Source: Deltaproteobacteria bacterium (GTDB lineage Bacteria; Myxococcota_A; Polyangia; JAAYKL01). Taken from it: DNA of 64,000 bases. The notes beneath the pieces were generated by a model. The model was not told the origin of the DNA. It saw only the letters and a program-made list of their open reading frames with translations, and made no database searches. How positions within the stretch are numbered: position 1 is the stretch's first letter; every line of letters starts with the position of its first letter. The stretch is from contig JAUVDV010000001.1 of NCBI GenBank assembly GCA_030595125.1, forward strand, positions 1-64,000, given 5' to 3'. The position numbers were made by a program, and so were the translations under genes. Below, piece by piece: positions 17,277 to 25,918 of this stretch.

Positions 17277-18920
17277 ATGAGCGACTCTCCCCAAATCCCA
17301 AAATCCGCAGGATCCTACTCGTTGCATCCGTCACCGTCGCGGCTGGCAAAGAAAGCCAGAGCGACCATTCGTCTCAAGATCGGAGACGTGCTCGAGGGCA
17401 AATACAAGATAGAGAGAGAGATCGGTATCGGCGGAATGGGCGTCGTCTACGAAGCGGAGCACGTTTCCCTGAATATCAAGATGGCGGTCAAGGTTCTCCT
17501 TCCCACGGCGACTGACGTTCACAACGTCGTTGAACGATTCAGGGCAGAGGCGCGGTCGGCTGCCTCCATCCGGCATCCGAACATCGTCGAGGTTACCGAC
17601 TTCGGGCTCACCCCGGACCAGAGACCCTTCTTCGTAATGGAATTCCTCGCTGGCGAGTCGCTCGCGGATCGCATGACAAGTCACAGAATTTTCTCCGAAC
17701 GAGAGATGGTTAACATCACCGATCAGATCCTGGGCGGTTTGTCCATGGCCCACTCCCGAGGGATCATCCACCGGGATTTGAAGCCCGAAAACATTTTTCT
17801 TGTCGAGTCATCCGGCGCGGGTGAAACGTTGAAGATTTTCGACTTCGGAATCGCCAAAATAATGGGCGGTACAGAAGTCGACAACGCGGATCAAGAACAG
17901 CTGGAAAACAATGAACAGCCGGGGCAGAAGATCGCTCCGGGCAAAAACTCTCTCACGTTGCATGGAGTTATCCTGGGCACCCCCGGGTACCTCGCCCCCG
18001 AGGCTGCCAGCGGAAAGGCCCCGGCCGATGCCCGGTCCGACCTCTTTTCTCTCGGGGTGATGATGTACGAGATGCTCAGCGGTCGCCAGCCATTCCGGGG
18101 ACATAGCGTTCACGAGATCCTCAAGGCAACGATAAACAACCCGTTGCCGAATCTCGAGGAGCTATGCCCGGAGATTTCCGGCGCGATGGCGCGTCTCGTT
18201 CACACCTCCCTGGCCAAAAATCCCACTGATCGCTTCGCGAACACCACCGAATTCATGAGACATCTCACCGCGGCCGCAGTTGGGAGAATCCCGGATGGCG
18301 CAAGGGAGTGCGTGACGGAGCTGGCCTCGCCCTCCATCGTCCCACAGGCCATGGAAACCCTGCCCATTCAACCCGGAGATCAGGACAATATTCCGACCAT
18401 GGGTGTGCCGGTACTTTCCGATTCGGCGCCGGACGTCCTCTCTGGCGACAACACCGGTGCCGTCAAAAAGATCTCGTCCATCTCATCCTCAAGGACCTTA
18501 TCTTCACGACGGTTGACCAGACCGTCCAAAATCAAGTTGCCCCTGATCATCGGCACGGGCGGTGTGCTCCTCGTTTGCGCTGCCGCCACCTTTTTCTTTT
18601 TGCCGAAGAACGATTCTGTTCTGGACGAAACAAGTGTGAACTCAGAATCGAAACACGGTGACAAGGTCGTCACGATCTGGCTGGAGATCAAGCCCCGGGG
18701 CGCCGTGGTCAAAGTGAACGGGGTGCGCACTGATCAGCGACCGGTTGTGATCCCCTCTGGCAACAAGGCGGCCTCGCTCACCGTGTTCGCGCCGGGGTAT
18801 ATCACCCACACGCGCAAGATCACCCCGGACAGGGGGCATTCGCTCAAGATAGAGCTTCTCAAGGAGCTTCAAACGACCGGCTGTCCCGAGAAAAAAACAC
18901 GACAGGACGCCGATTTCTGA
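17277..18920 (+). CDS. Hanks-type Ser/Thr protein kinase with C-terminal PEGA-like domain (first of a pair)
   Basis: 547 residues from the ATG at 17277; a longer frame exists upstream but overlaps folE. The kinase domain (about 40-310) is complete: glycine loop EIGIGGMGVVYEAEH, MAVKVL lysine, IIHRDLKPENIF, IFDFGIAK, APE as YLAPEAASG. A Ser/Thr-rich juxtamembrane stretch and one transmembrane helix (LPLIIGTGGVLLVCAAATFFF, about 425-445) lead to an extracytoplasmic PEGA-like domain (LEIKPRGAVVKVNGVRTDQRP). Likely a membrane kinase sensing the envelope. The layout is nearly repeated by the next gene. Confidence 0.88.
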   Translation: MSDSPQIPKSAGSYSLHPSPSRLAKKARATIRLKIGDVLEGKYKIEREIGIGGMGVVYEAEHVSLNIKMAVKVLLPTATDVHNVVERFRAEARSAASIRHPNIVEVTDFGLTPDQRPFFVMEFLAGESLADRMTSHRIFSEREMVNITDQILGGLSMAHSRGIIHRDLKPENIFLVESSGAGETLKIFDFGIAKIMGGTEVDNADQEQLENNEQPGQKIAPGKNSLTLHGVILGTPGYLAPEAASGKAPADARSDLFSLGVMMYEMLSGRQPFRGHSVHEILKATINNPLPNLEELCPEISGAMARLVHTSLAKNPTDRFANTTEFMRHLTAAAVGRIPDGARECVTELASPSIVPQAMETLPIQPGDQDNIPTMGVPVLSDSAPDVLSGDNTGAVKKISSISSSRTLSSRRLTRPSKIKLPLIIGTGGVLLVCAAATFFFLPKNDSVLDETSVNSESKHGDKVVTIWLEIKPRGAVVKVNGVRTDQRPVVIPSGNKAASLTVFAPGYITHTRKITPDRGHSLKIELLKELQTTGCPEKKTRQDADF

Positions 18921-18989
18921 GATCCCCGGTAGCATTCCCTGCGCGATAACATTTTCACTCAACCACAATTTTCTATATTGTAGGTACCT

Positions 18990-20471
18990 GTGACCCTTTC
19001 TATTTCAAACGGCCAGATCCTGGAGGACAAGTACGAGATCCTCCGCCAGATCGGACAGGGGGGCATGGGTGTCGTATACGAAGCGCGCCATGTGGCCCTC
19101 AAAGTAACGGTCGCCATCAAGGTTCTTCATCCCGGTGAGGCGGACGACCCGAACATGCTCGCCCGATTCCGGGCGGAGGCTCAGTCATCGGCCAGCATCA
19201 AGCATCCCAACGTGGTGGACGTTACCGACTTCGGCCTCACACCTGATCGCCGGCCTTTCTTCGTCATGGAGTACCTTGCTGGGGAGTCCCTGGCTACTCG
19301 GCTCGATCGCCTGGGTTTTTTCAACGAGCGCATGGTCGTCGAGGTCGCGGACCAGATTCTCGACGGCCTTCGGAGCGCGCACCGCAAGGGGATCATTCAC
19401 CGCGATCTCAAGCCGGAGAACGTGCTTTTCAGCAAGACCGATGACGGACGCGAGACAGTCAAGATCCTCGACTTCGGCATCGCGAAGATCATCGGCGGAA
19501 ACGTTACACACCCCGGTCGTGTAATTGAAGATCGCCCTCAGACCCAGCGGGGAGTCGTCCTGGGCACACCCGGGTACATTGCCCCGGAGGCCGTCACCGG
19601 CGCGCAAACGGTAGACACTCGCGCAGATCTTTTTTCCCTGGGGGTGATCCTTTACGAGATGCTGTGCGGCAGACGCCCGTTTGTCGGATCTACGCCCCAC
19701 CAGATCATGATTGCCACTGCCACAAAGCCGGTGCCTCGACCCACCTCCATCCGCGCGGAAATTTCCGAGGCGATGGAGCGGCTCGTGCTTACCTCCCTCG
19801 CAAAGGACCCCTTCGAGCGTTTCCAGACCGCCGATGAGTTCGTCCGCCACCTGACGGCTGCTGCAGTCGGGAGGGTGCCGAGCGACGCAAGGAACTGCAA
19901 GACCAAGGTGGGCCTGCCGTCCATCGTTCCAGGCGGCCCACAAGAGCATCTTGACAGCGTCGCTGTGACGCGTGATGAAAAACCTCGCCCCCCCGTGCGC
20001 CCTCGTCCGGCTCCCCGTTACAAGGGCCCCGCTCGTCGTCGTCGGTTTGTTTTGCCCGTCTCTCCGTGGGCCGTCCTTTTTGTTCTCGCGCTCGCCGGCG
20101 CCGCTTACTATCTTTTTTTTCACGAAAACCCGTTTCGGACTATCGAGCACGATGACAAGTTGACGATTTCTGATCGCAGTTCGCCCGGGAAGCGTATCCA
20201 CGACCCGAAGTACGATACTAATTCCCCGGCGGTCTCACCCGCCGACCTCGAAAGGATCACCCTCTGGCTCGACATCTTGCCGCGGAACGCACGCGTGAAA
20301 ATCGACGGAACGCTGATTACTTTACGTCCAGTCGTGGTCCCGGCCAGTGACGAGTCCTTTGAAATGACCTTCTCGGCGCCCGGTTATCGGACCACCATAA
20401 TGTCGGTCACACCCGATCGGGAAAAGACGGTCAAGATTCGTTTAAAACCGCTGAAAAAAAAGAAGAAATAA
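18990..20471 (+). CDS. Hanks-type Ser/Thr protein kinase with PEGA-like domain (second of a pair)
   Basis: 493 residues from a GTG at 18990. Kinase motifs: IGQGGMGVVYEARH, VAIKVL, IIHRDLKPENVLF, ILDFGIAKIIGG, GTPGYIAPEA. A basic juxtamembrane stretch (KGPARRRRFVLPVSP) precedes one transmembrane helix (WAVLFVLALAGAAYYLFF, about 360), then a short PEGA-like tail (LDILPRNARVKIDGTLITLRPV) ending in a Lys-rich tail. The resemblance to the previous gene in order, and in a VTDFGLTPDxRPFFVMEFL-like stretch shared by both, points to local duplication. Transcribed from the same strand, with about 70 bases between. Confidence 0.87.
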   Translation: MTLSISNGQILEDKYEILRQIGQGGMGVVYEARHVALKVTVAIKVLHPGEADDPNMLARFRAEAQSSASIKHPNVVDVTDFGLTPDRRPFFVMEYLAGESLATRLDRLGFFNERMVVEVADQILDGLRSAHRKGIIHRDLKPENVLFSKTDDGRETVKILDFGIAKIIGGNVTHPGRVIEDRPQTQRGVVLGTPGYIAPEAVTGAQTVDTRADLFSLGVILYEMLCGRRPFVGSTPHQIMIATATKPVPRPTSIRAEISEAMERLVLTSLAKDPFERFQTADEFVRHLTAAAVGRVPSDARNCKTKVGLPSIVPGGPQEHLDSVAVTRDEKPRPPVRPRPAPRYKGPARRRRFVLPVSPWAVLFVLALAGAAYYLFFHENPFRTIEHDDKLTISDRSSPGKRIHDPKYDTNSPAVSPADLERITLWLDILPRNARVKIDGTLITLRPVVVPASDESFEMTFSAPGYRTTIMSVTPDREKTVKIRLKPLKKKKK

Positions 20472-20485
20472 CCCCGCGACTTTTT

Positions 20486-21568
20486 TTAATTCACCGCGAT
20501 CGATCCGTTCTCGACGCAGAAATCAACACGATCCCCTTCTATCGGGATGTGATCGTTATGGGTCGTGGTGATAAACACCTGACCGCCCCGCTCCTTGAGG
20601 AAATCAAACAGGTGTCTGTTCCTGTCCTTGTCCAGCTCGGATGAGACATCGTCCAGGAGCAACAGCGGTGTCCTCCCGGTGCTTTTCTCCAGAGATCCCG
20701 TTTCGGCTATCTTGGCCGCGAGCACGACTGTCCTCTGCTGACCCTGAGAGGCGAATTTCCGGGCGTCCAGATCGTTCACTTCGAATATCAGGTCGTCCGC
20801 GTGTGGTCCGACGGTGGTGTATCCCATCGCGGTGTCCTTCTCGATGGTATTGTGCAGCGCGGACATTATTTCATCGAATCCACCCTCGACCTTCGGCCGA
20901 TATTCCATCCGAGATTGCCCGCCGCCGCCGATTCGCTCCATGGCCTCCTCGAAAAGCGGGGCCATGGAAACTACAAGACGCTCGCGCATCATCACCATGC
21001 GCGCTCCGTGAGAAGCTAGCTGTTCGTCGAACGAGTCGAGGGCGCGTCTGTCCAGCGGCCTGGTCTTCAGTATTCGGTTTCTGCTGGCGACGGCTTTCCC
21101 GTACGATCGATACGCCTCCTGGTATAAGATCTCAGCCTGGAACAGCGCCCGATCCAGGAATCTCCGACGAGCATCAGGCCCCGCTTGCACGATCGCCAGG
21201 TTTCCCGGGTGGAAAATAACCATCGGAAGGGCGTGAAAATATCGACCATCGAGGTGGGCGCCCTTTCCATCTATTTTGACCTGCCTGCCCTCGCGTCCCA
21301 TTGTTATCTCGCACGTCATCCCCACGCTTACATCCCCGAACCGGCCCCTGATGCGCGTCTCTGCGGCTCCACGACGCACCATCTCCACCCGTCGAGACTG
21401 TCGGAATGATCTCATTGAGCCGATGATATAGATGGCTTCCAGCAGGTTGGTCTTTCCCATGCCGTTACGACCGGAAACTATATTGAACCTCGGCGAAGGC
21501 TCAATTGTTAACCCGCTTATATTTCTGTAATCGACGAGGAAGAGCTCGTCGAGCTGAACACGTCCCAT
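20486..21568 (-). CDS. recF: RecF DNA repair/replication ATPase
   Basis: 360 residues. SMC/ABC-type ATPase that loads RecA with RecO/RecR at gaps. Walker A is SGRNGMGKTNLLEAIY (about 33-48), signature-region FASQGQQRTVVLAAKIAE (about 280) and Walker B LLLLDDVSSELD follow. The opening LDELFLVDYRNISGLTIEPSP is typical. Six bases separate it from dnaN, forming the conserved dnaN-recF pair that usually marks the origin region. Confidence 0.95.
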   Translation of the reverse strand: MGRVQLDELFLVDYRNISGLTIEPSPRFNIVSGRNGMGKTNLLEAIYIIGSMRSFRQSRRVEMVRRGAAETRIRGRFGDVSVGMTCEITMGREGRQVKIDGKGAHLDGRYFHALPMVIFHPGNLAIVQAGPDARRRFLDRALFQAEILYQEAYRSYGKAVASRNRILKTRPLDRRALDSFDEQLASHGARMVMMRERLVVSMAPLFEEAMERIGGGGQSRMEYRPKVEGGFDEIMSALHNTIEKDTAMGYTTVGPHADDLIFEVNDLDARKFASQGQQRTVVLAAKIAETGSLEKSTGRTPLLLLDDVSSELDKDRNRHLFDFLKERGGQVFITTTHNDHIPIEGDRVDFCVENGSIAVN

Positions 21569-21574
21569 GCGCCT

Positions 21575-22717
21575 CTAGATGCGCATCGGCATTATGACAC
21601 CGACATAGCTATCGGAGGTATCCCTGATAACGGCCGGATCGAGATCGCCGGATAGCTCGAGCACAACCTCGCTTTCATCGAGAACATTGAGCACATCGAT
21701 GTAATAGCGAGCGTTGAATCCTATAACCAGTTCCTCACCGTCATACCCCACATCAATAATTTCCGAGCCTTCGCCCACGGATGGATTATCGGTGGATATC
21801 TCCAGGGAACCCTCGCTCAGGGAGAACTTGACCCCCAGTGTGCGCTCGGACGAAACCACCGACACTCTCTTCAGGGCCTCGAGGAGCGCGACTCTCGGCA
21901 TTATCACTCGCTTGTCCTGTCCCTTGGGTATGACCTGGTCGTAAGGCGGGAACTCGGTGTCTATCAATTTGCACACCAGCACGAACTCCGCCGTTTGAGG
22001 TGGGTCTCCATCGATCCCCTTTTCTACCTCGATCTCCCGGCGCAGGAAAATAGATCCGTCATGGGAACAAACGGAGATGGGGCCGGATCCTTCGTCCAAA
22101 AGTCGTCGGATTTCTCCGATTCCCTTGTTGGGCACCACCATGGTGTAGTTGTAAAATCCGCTTTCATCGGTTTTGAACTCCACCATGGAGAGTCGATGTC
22201 CATCGGTGGTAACCATGCGCAGGATCTTTCCGTCACCCTGAAACAACGCTCCGTTTATATGAGGTCTTGTCTCATCGCTCGAGATTGAGAACGATGTTCT
22301 TTCGATCATCTTTGTGAACATCTGGGAATCGACATCGAAGAATTCCATACCCGAGGCATCGGGTAACTTGGGGAAATCCTCGGCCGGTAGACCGATCAAC
22401 TTGAACACCGATCTGCCGCTGGTTATCTCAATAAAATCTCCATCGGCCTTCAGACAAATGGGACCATCGGGGAGAGTCCTTACAATATCGTAGAGGGTTT
22501 TGGCGGGCAGCGTTATCGAACCACCACTGACTATCTGTGCGGGTAGAATTCCCGCAGCAGACATGTTTAGATCCGTTGTCGCAAAACGAAGTTGCTTGGG
22601 TCCTTCGGAGGATATGAGAACATTCGACAGAATTTGCATGGAGCTTTTTCTGTCGGCTATTGTGGATGTCCTCGATAATGCGGAGGCCATGCATTGTTTT
22701 GAGATGGTGACTTCCAT
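21575..22717 (-). CDS. dnaN: DNA polymerase III sliding clamp (beta)
   Basis: 380 residues, the usual 370-380. N-terminal domain opens MEVTISKQCMASALSRTSTIADRKSS, and the motifs LRFATTDLNMSA and SGRSVFKLIGLPAEDFPKL are typical of beta clamps, as is the C-terminal VIMPMRI. Start ATG at 22717, with the AT-rich 314-base gap to uvrB upstream. No dnaA gene is present in the window, so dnaA must be elsewhere. Confidence 0.96.
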   Translation of the reverse strand: MEVTISKQCMASALSRTSTIADRKSSMQILSNVLISSEGPKQLRFATTDLNMSAAGILPAQIVSGGSITLPAKTLYDIVRTLPDGPICLKADGDFIEITSGRSVFKLIGLPAEDFPKLPDASGMEFFDVDSQMFTKMIERTSFSISSDETRPHINGALFQGDGKILRMVTTDGHRLSMVEFKTDESGFYNYTMVVPNKGIGEIRRLLDEGSGPISVCSHDGSIFLRREIEVEKGIDGDPPQTAEFVLVCKLIDTEFPPYDQVIPKGQDKRVIMPRVALLEALKRVSVVSSERTLGVKFSLSEGSLEISTDNPSVGEGSEIIDVGYDGEELVIGFNARYYIDVLNVLDESEVVLELSGDLDPAVIRDTSDSYVGVIMPMRI

Positions 22718-23031
22718 AAAGAGCCTTAACCTTCCTGTTTGTTCACAGCTTGCTTCTTATAACCTCAGATCCCTTTTTTTAAAAACAAGAAGTAGTAGTA
22801 CGGGTGAATTTGTGAAAACAAACCGTTATCGAGTGAAATTACTTTGGAAATGGGTGATCATGATTTGTGGATTAACGGTGATAAAAAAGAGAAAAAACTT
22901 AGTTTGTTGAAAAAGATCAATTATTGCCACACGGAATAGAGAGTCTTTAACATCTTTTAAAACACCTTTCCACAGGTTGATAACGGTCTGTCGTTGAAGA
23001 GAACAATGTTTTTGAGGGAAACCTGAAAAAA
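22718..23031. other. AT-rich dnaN-uvrB gap, candidate chromosomal origin (oriC)
   Basis: No gene. The gap is distinctly AT-rich compared with its surroundings, with runs such as a T7 tract at 22774-22780 followed by A5 and many A tracts near 22881-22915. DnaA-box-like sites: TTGTTCACA at 22739-22747 (one mismatch to TTATNCACA) and TGTGGATTA at 22866-22874 (one mismatch on the other strand), plus a weaker CTTTCCACA at 22966. The genes diverge from it (dnaN-recF left, uvrB right), and spot G/C counts reverse on either side (see findings). parS sites lie about 9.7 kb to the right. Confidence 0.5.
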
Positions 23032-25068
23032 ATGAGTGAGAGTATTTTTTCGATGGTTTCTCCCTTCGAGGCGCGAGGGGATCAGCCCCAGGCCATAGAG
23101 AAACTGACAGAGGGCTTTTTGTCGGGCCTGGACAACCAGGTGCTCCTGGGTATCACCGGGTCCGGCAAGACGTTCACCATTGCAAATGTCGTGGAGCGCC
23201 TGGGACGCCCGACGCTTGTCCTGGCGCACAACAAGACACTTGCGGCACAGCTTTTTTCGGAGTTCAAGACGCTGTTTCCGAAAAACGCCGTGGAGTATTT
23301 TGTCAGTTACTACGACTACTACCAGCCGGAAGCGTATGTGCCGTCGACAAATACGTTTATTGAAAAAGACGCGTCTATTAACGAGACGATAGACCGCCTC
23401 CGGCACTCGGCGACACGATCACTCCTCACAAGAAGAGACGTGATCATCGTGGCGTCAGTCTCCTGTATATATGGCATCGGCGCCAAGGAAGACTATCGCG
23501 AAATGCTGGTATCCGTAGTGGAGGGCGAAGATCTGGGCCGCGAGAACCTCATGCGACGTCTGGTGGAGATCAGGTACACGAGAAACGATATGGACTTCGC
23601 GCGCGGCACATTCCGAGTGCGGGGGGACACGGTGGAAGTCTTCCCGGTCTACGAAGAGGACAGGGCGATAAGGGTGGAATTCTGGGGTGATACGGTGGAG
23701 AGAATAAGCGAGATAGATCCGCTCCGGGGAGAGTCGATATCGAGGCTGGAAAAGACGGCGTTATTTCCCGGTTCTCACTACGTTGCTCCGGCCCACAAGC
23801 TCCACGCGGCGATCGACCGGATAAGGAATGAGCTGCAAAAGAGACTCGCCGAGTTGAACGCTGCGGGAAAACTTGTGGAGAGGCAGCGGCTGGAGGAGCG
23901 GACCCTCTACGACCTGGAGCTACTCGAACAGATTGGCCACTGCCCCGGCATCGAGAACTACTCGCGTCACCTTGACGGGCGGGAGGCCGGAGAAGCGGCC
24001 ACCACGCTTCTCGATTACTTTCCGAAGGACTTCATCACCTTCATCGACGAGAGCCATCAGACCGTGAGCCAGCTGGGATCGATGTATCGAGGTGATCGTT
24101 CACGAAAGGAGACCCTGATCGAATACGGGTTCCGCCTCCCATCTGCCAAGGATAACCGACCGTTGAGGTTCGAGGAGTTCGAGGAGAAGGCGGGCCAGAT
24201 TTGCTGCGTCTCGGCGACTCCGGCGCAGTGGGAACTCGACCGGGTCGGCGACAATATCGTCGAGCAGGTAATCAGGCCAACGGGTTTGATGGATCCGCTG
24301 GTGGAAGTGAGACCGGCGAGGGGGCAGGTCGACGATCTACTCGGGGAGATAAGAGACCGCGTAGACAAGGGACAGAGGGTGCTGGTGACAACACTGACCA
24401 AGAGAATGGCAGAGGATCTCACCGAGTACTACGGCGAATTGGACGTCAAAGTCCGGTATTTGCACAGCGATATCGATACCATGGAGCGTGTGGAGATCTT
24501 GAGGAATCTTCGATACGGAACATTCGATGTGCTGGTGGGGATAAACCTTCTCCGGGAGGGTCTGGACTTGCCGGAGGTGTCTCTGGTGGCCATCATGGAC
24601 GCGGACAAGGAAGGCTTTTTGAGGTCCGCTCGCTCCCTCATACAAACCATGGGGCGCGCATCGCGAAACGTGGAGGGCTTTGTAATCATGTACGCCGACA
24701 GAGAAACCGACGCCATGATGCAGGCGATCACCGTGACACGGGACAGGAGAAAAAAGCAGGAGGCCTACAACAAGGAGCACGGGATCAATCCACAGACCAT
24801 TCAAAAAGCCATTTCAGAAATAGGACCGGGGTCGGCGAACTCGGACTATGCGCCGATAGCGAGGATTCCGGATACAGACAACATGGAAGACGATCCGGAG
24901 GCGCTGGTGGAAGCATTGCGCGAAGAAATGCTGATGTACTCGGCCTCGCTCGAGTTCGAGAAGGCGGCCCGGATACGGGACAGGATCGCAATGATATGTT
25001 CAGAGGCGGGAATCAGCGATCGTCCGGCGCGAAAAAGAGCCCACAAAAAAAAGGGACGCAGGAGATGA
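23032..25068 (+). CDS. uvrB: Excinuclease ABC subunit B
   Basis: 678 residues, full length. The damage-recognition helicase of nucleotide excision repair. Walker [15 protein letters not shown] (about 42), the beta-hairpin region [17 protein letters not shown] (about 90-105), [19 protein letters not shown], helicase motif [14 protein letters not shown] and the C-terminal UVR domain ([13 protein letters not shown], about 640) are all in place. Start ATG at 23032 after GAGGGAAACC. It reads away from the candidate origin. Confidence 0.97.
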   Translation: MSESIFSMVSPFEARGDQPQAIEKLTEGFLSGLDNQVLLGITGSGKTFTIANVVERLGRPTLVLAHNKTLAAQLFSEFKTLFPKNAVEYFVSYYDYYQPEAYVPSTNTFIEKDASINETIDRLRHSATRSLLTRRDVIIVASVSCIYGIGAKEDYREMLVSVVEGEDLGRENLMRRLVEIRYTRNDMDFARGTFRVRGDTVEVFPVYEEDRAIRVEFWGDTVERISEIDPLRGESISRLEKTALFPGSHYVAPAHKLHAAIDRIRNELQKRLAELNAAGKLVERQRLEERTLYDLELLEQIGHCPGIENYSRHLDGREAGEAATTLLDYFPKDFITFIDESHQTVSQLGSMYRGDRSRKETLIEYGFRLPSAKDNRPLRFEEFEEKAGQICCVSATPAQWELDRVGDNIVEQVIRPTGLMDPLVEVRPARGQVDDLLGEIRDRVDKGQRVLVTTLTKRMAEDLTEYYGELDVKVRYLHSDIDTMERVEILRNLRYGTFDVLVGINLLREGLDLPEVSLVAIMDADKEGFLRSARSLIQTMGRASRNVEGFVIMYADRETDAMMQAITVTRDRRKKQEAYNKEHGINPQTIQKAISEIGPGSANSDYAPIARIPDTDNMEDDPEALVEALREEMLMYSASLEFEKAARIRDRIAMICSEAGISDRPARKRAHKKKGRRR

Positions 25069-25076
25069 TTTTGGGT

Positions 25077-25100
25077 GATGATGGAGGCCAGCTTTGATTA
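25077..25100 (+). repeat. Partial copy of a dispersed palindromic repeat
   Basis: GATGATGGAGGCCAGCTTTG and the following bases repeat the right-hand part of the longer repeat at 25838-25898 (GATGATGGTGGCCAGCTTTG) with one mismatch in twenty. It lies in the short gap after uvrB. Confidence 0.6.
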
Positions 25101-25114
25101 CAGGGAGGCCACGG

Positions 25115-25666
25115 ATGATTCGATCGATGAAAATGGCGATAATGTGTTTCGCAGTCGTTACGCTTTTGGGGCAAGTCGCGCAAGGAGCGCAATCGCAGGA
25201 GAATGAGCAGGGCGAAGGCGAAATCGAGCAGGAAAAGGAAGACTACGAAATGGTCACCGGCCTGGACGTCACCATGTGGTGGGGGCAGGACGGCTCCTCG
25301 TACGGGCCGGGCCTGGGTTTCGGTTTTGTGTTGATCCCCAGGCACCTGGAGATGATGTTCACCTTCGGAGCATTGCTAACCAACGAAACCAGGACATACA
25401 CAGTGCCCATAGAGATATCCTTCTCGATTCCGTTTCACGTAAACGAGTGGCTGGCGCCGTACGTGAACTTCGGACCCACAATCCTGATGGGCAAGACAAG
25501 GACCGAGACCACAACCGACGCGGCGCTTTCCGCAGGCCTCGGATTGGAGTTTTTGCCACCCGGGTTCGACTGGGGACTATATGTTGAGGGTGATTACAAC
25601 TTCAGGTTCGTTCAGGAAAAAGCCCACCAGGGTGGTTTCACGGTAGGGTTCCACTACCGGTTCTGA
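25115..25666 (+). CDS. Predicted outer-membrane beta-barrel protein
   Basis: 183 residues from the ATG at 25115, which has GGAGG at 25104. The signal peptide (about 1-25, ending VAQGAQ) is followed by an acidic Glu/Gln-rich linker and then amphipathic beta-strand pattern with LGFGFVLIPRHLEMMFTFGA, SIPFHVNEWLAPYVNFGP, GLGLEFLPPGFDWGLYVEG and a C-terminal phenylalanine (VGFHYRF), as expected of small outer-membrane barrels recognised by BamA. Ligand unknown. A tRNA-Phe gene follows on the other strand. Confidence 0.7.
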   Translation: MIRSMKMAIMCFAVVTLLGQVAQGAQSQENEQGEGEIEQEKEDYEMVTGLDVTMWWGQDGSSYGPGLGFGFVLIPRHLEMMFTFGALLTNETRTYTVPIEISFSIPFHVNEWLAPYVNFGPTILMGKTRTETTTDAALSAGLGLEFLPPGFDWGLYVEGDYNFRFVQEKAHQGGFTVGFHYRF

Positions 25667-25670
25667 TGGG

Positions 25671-25746
25671 TGGTGCCTAGGGACGGAATCGAACCGCCGA
25701 CACGGGGATTTTCAGTCCCCTGCTCTACCGACTGAGCTACCTAGGC
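25671..25746 (-). tRNA. tRNA-Phe (GAA)
   Basis: 76 bases including an encoded CCA (TGG at 25671-25673 on the plus strand). Acceptor stem GCCTAGG pairs with CCTAGGC; D arm GCTC/GAGC; anticodon arm GGGGA-CTGAAAA-TCCCC with anticodon GAA; T arm GGCGG-TTCGATT-CCGTC. All four stems pair, with only small exceptions in the T stem. It lies five bases from the end of the outer-membrane protein gene. Confidence 0.97.
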
Positions 25747-25837
25747 AGCCGAACGGATTCAGTATCCTCGCTTGAAATGGTATGTCAATCCGCAAAAGGT
25801 TGTGGCGATGAATATGGGATGCTATTTTTCAGTAAGG

Positions 25838-25898
25838 GTGACCCCATCCCGGCCTTCCCCTGGTAGGGGAAGGTGAAGATGATGGTGGCCAGCTTTGA
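25838..25898. repeat. Dispersed palindromic repeat, copy 1
   Basis: About 60 bases containing the perfect hairpin CCTTCCCCT/AGGGGAAGG with a three-base loop (25853-25873), preceded by TGACCCCATCCCGG and followed by GAAGATGATGGTGGCCAGC. The same arrangement occurs inverted at 34829-34888. It sits between the tRNA-Phe and the third kinase; the rest of the gap (25747-25837) shows nothing else. Confidence 0.7.
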
Positions 25899-25918
25899 AA
25901 AGGCCGGATCAAGTGACC

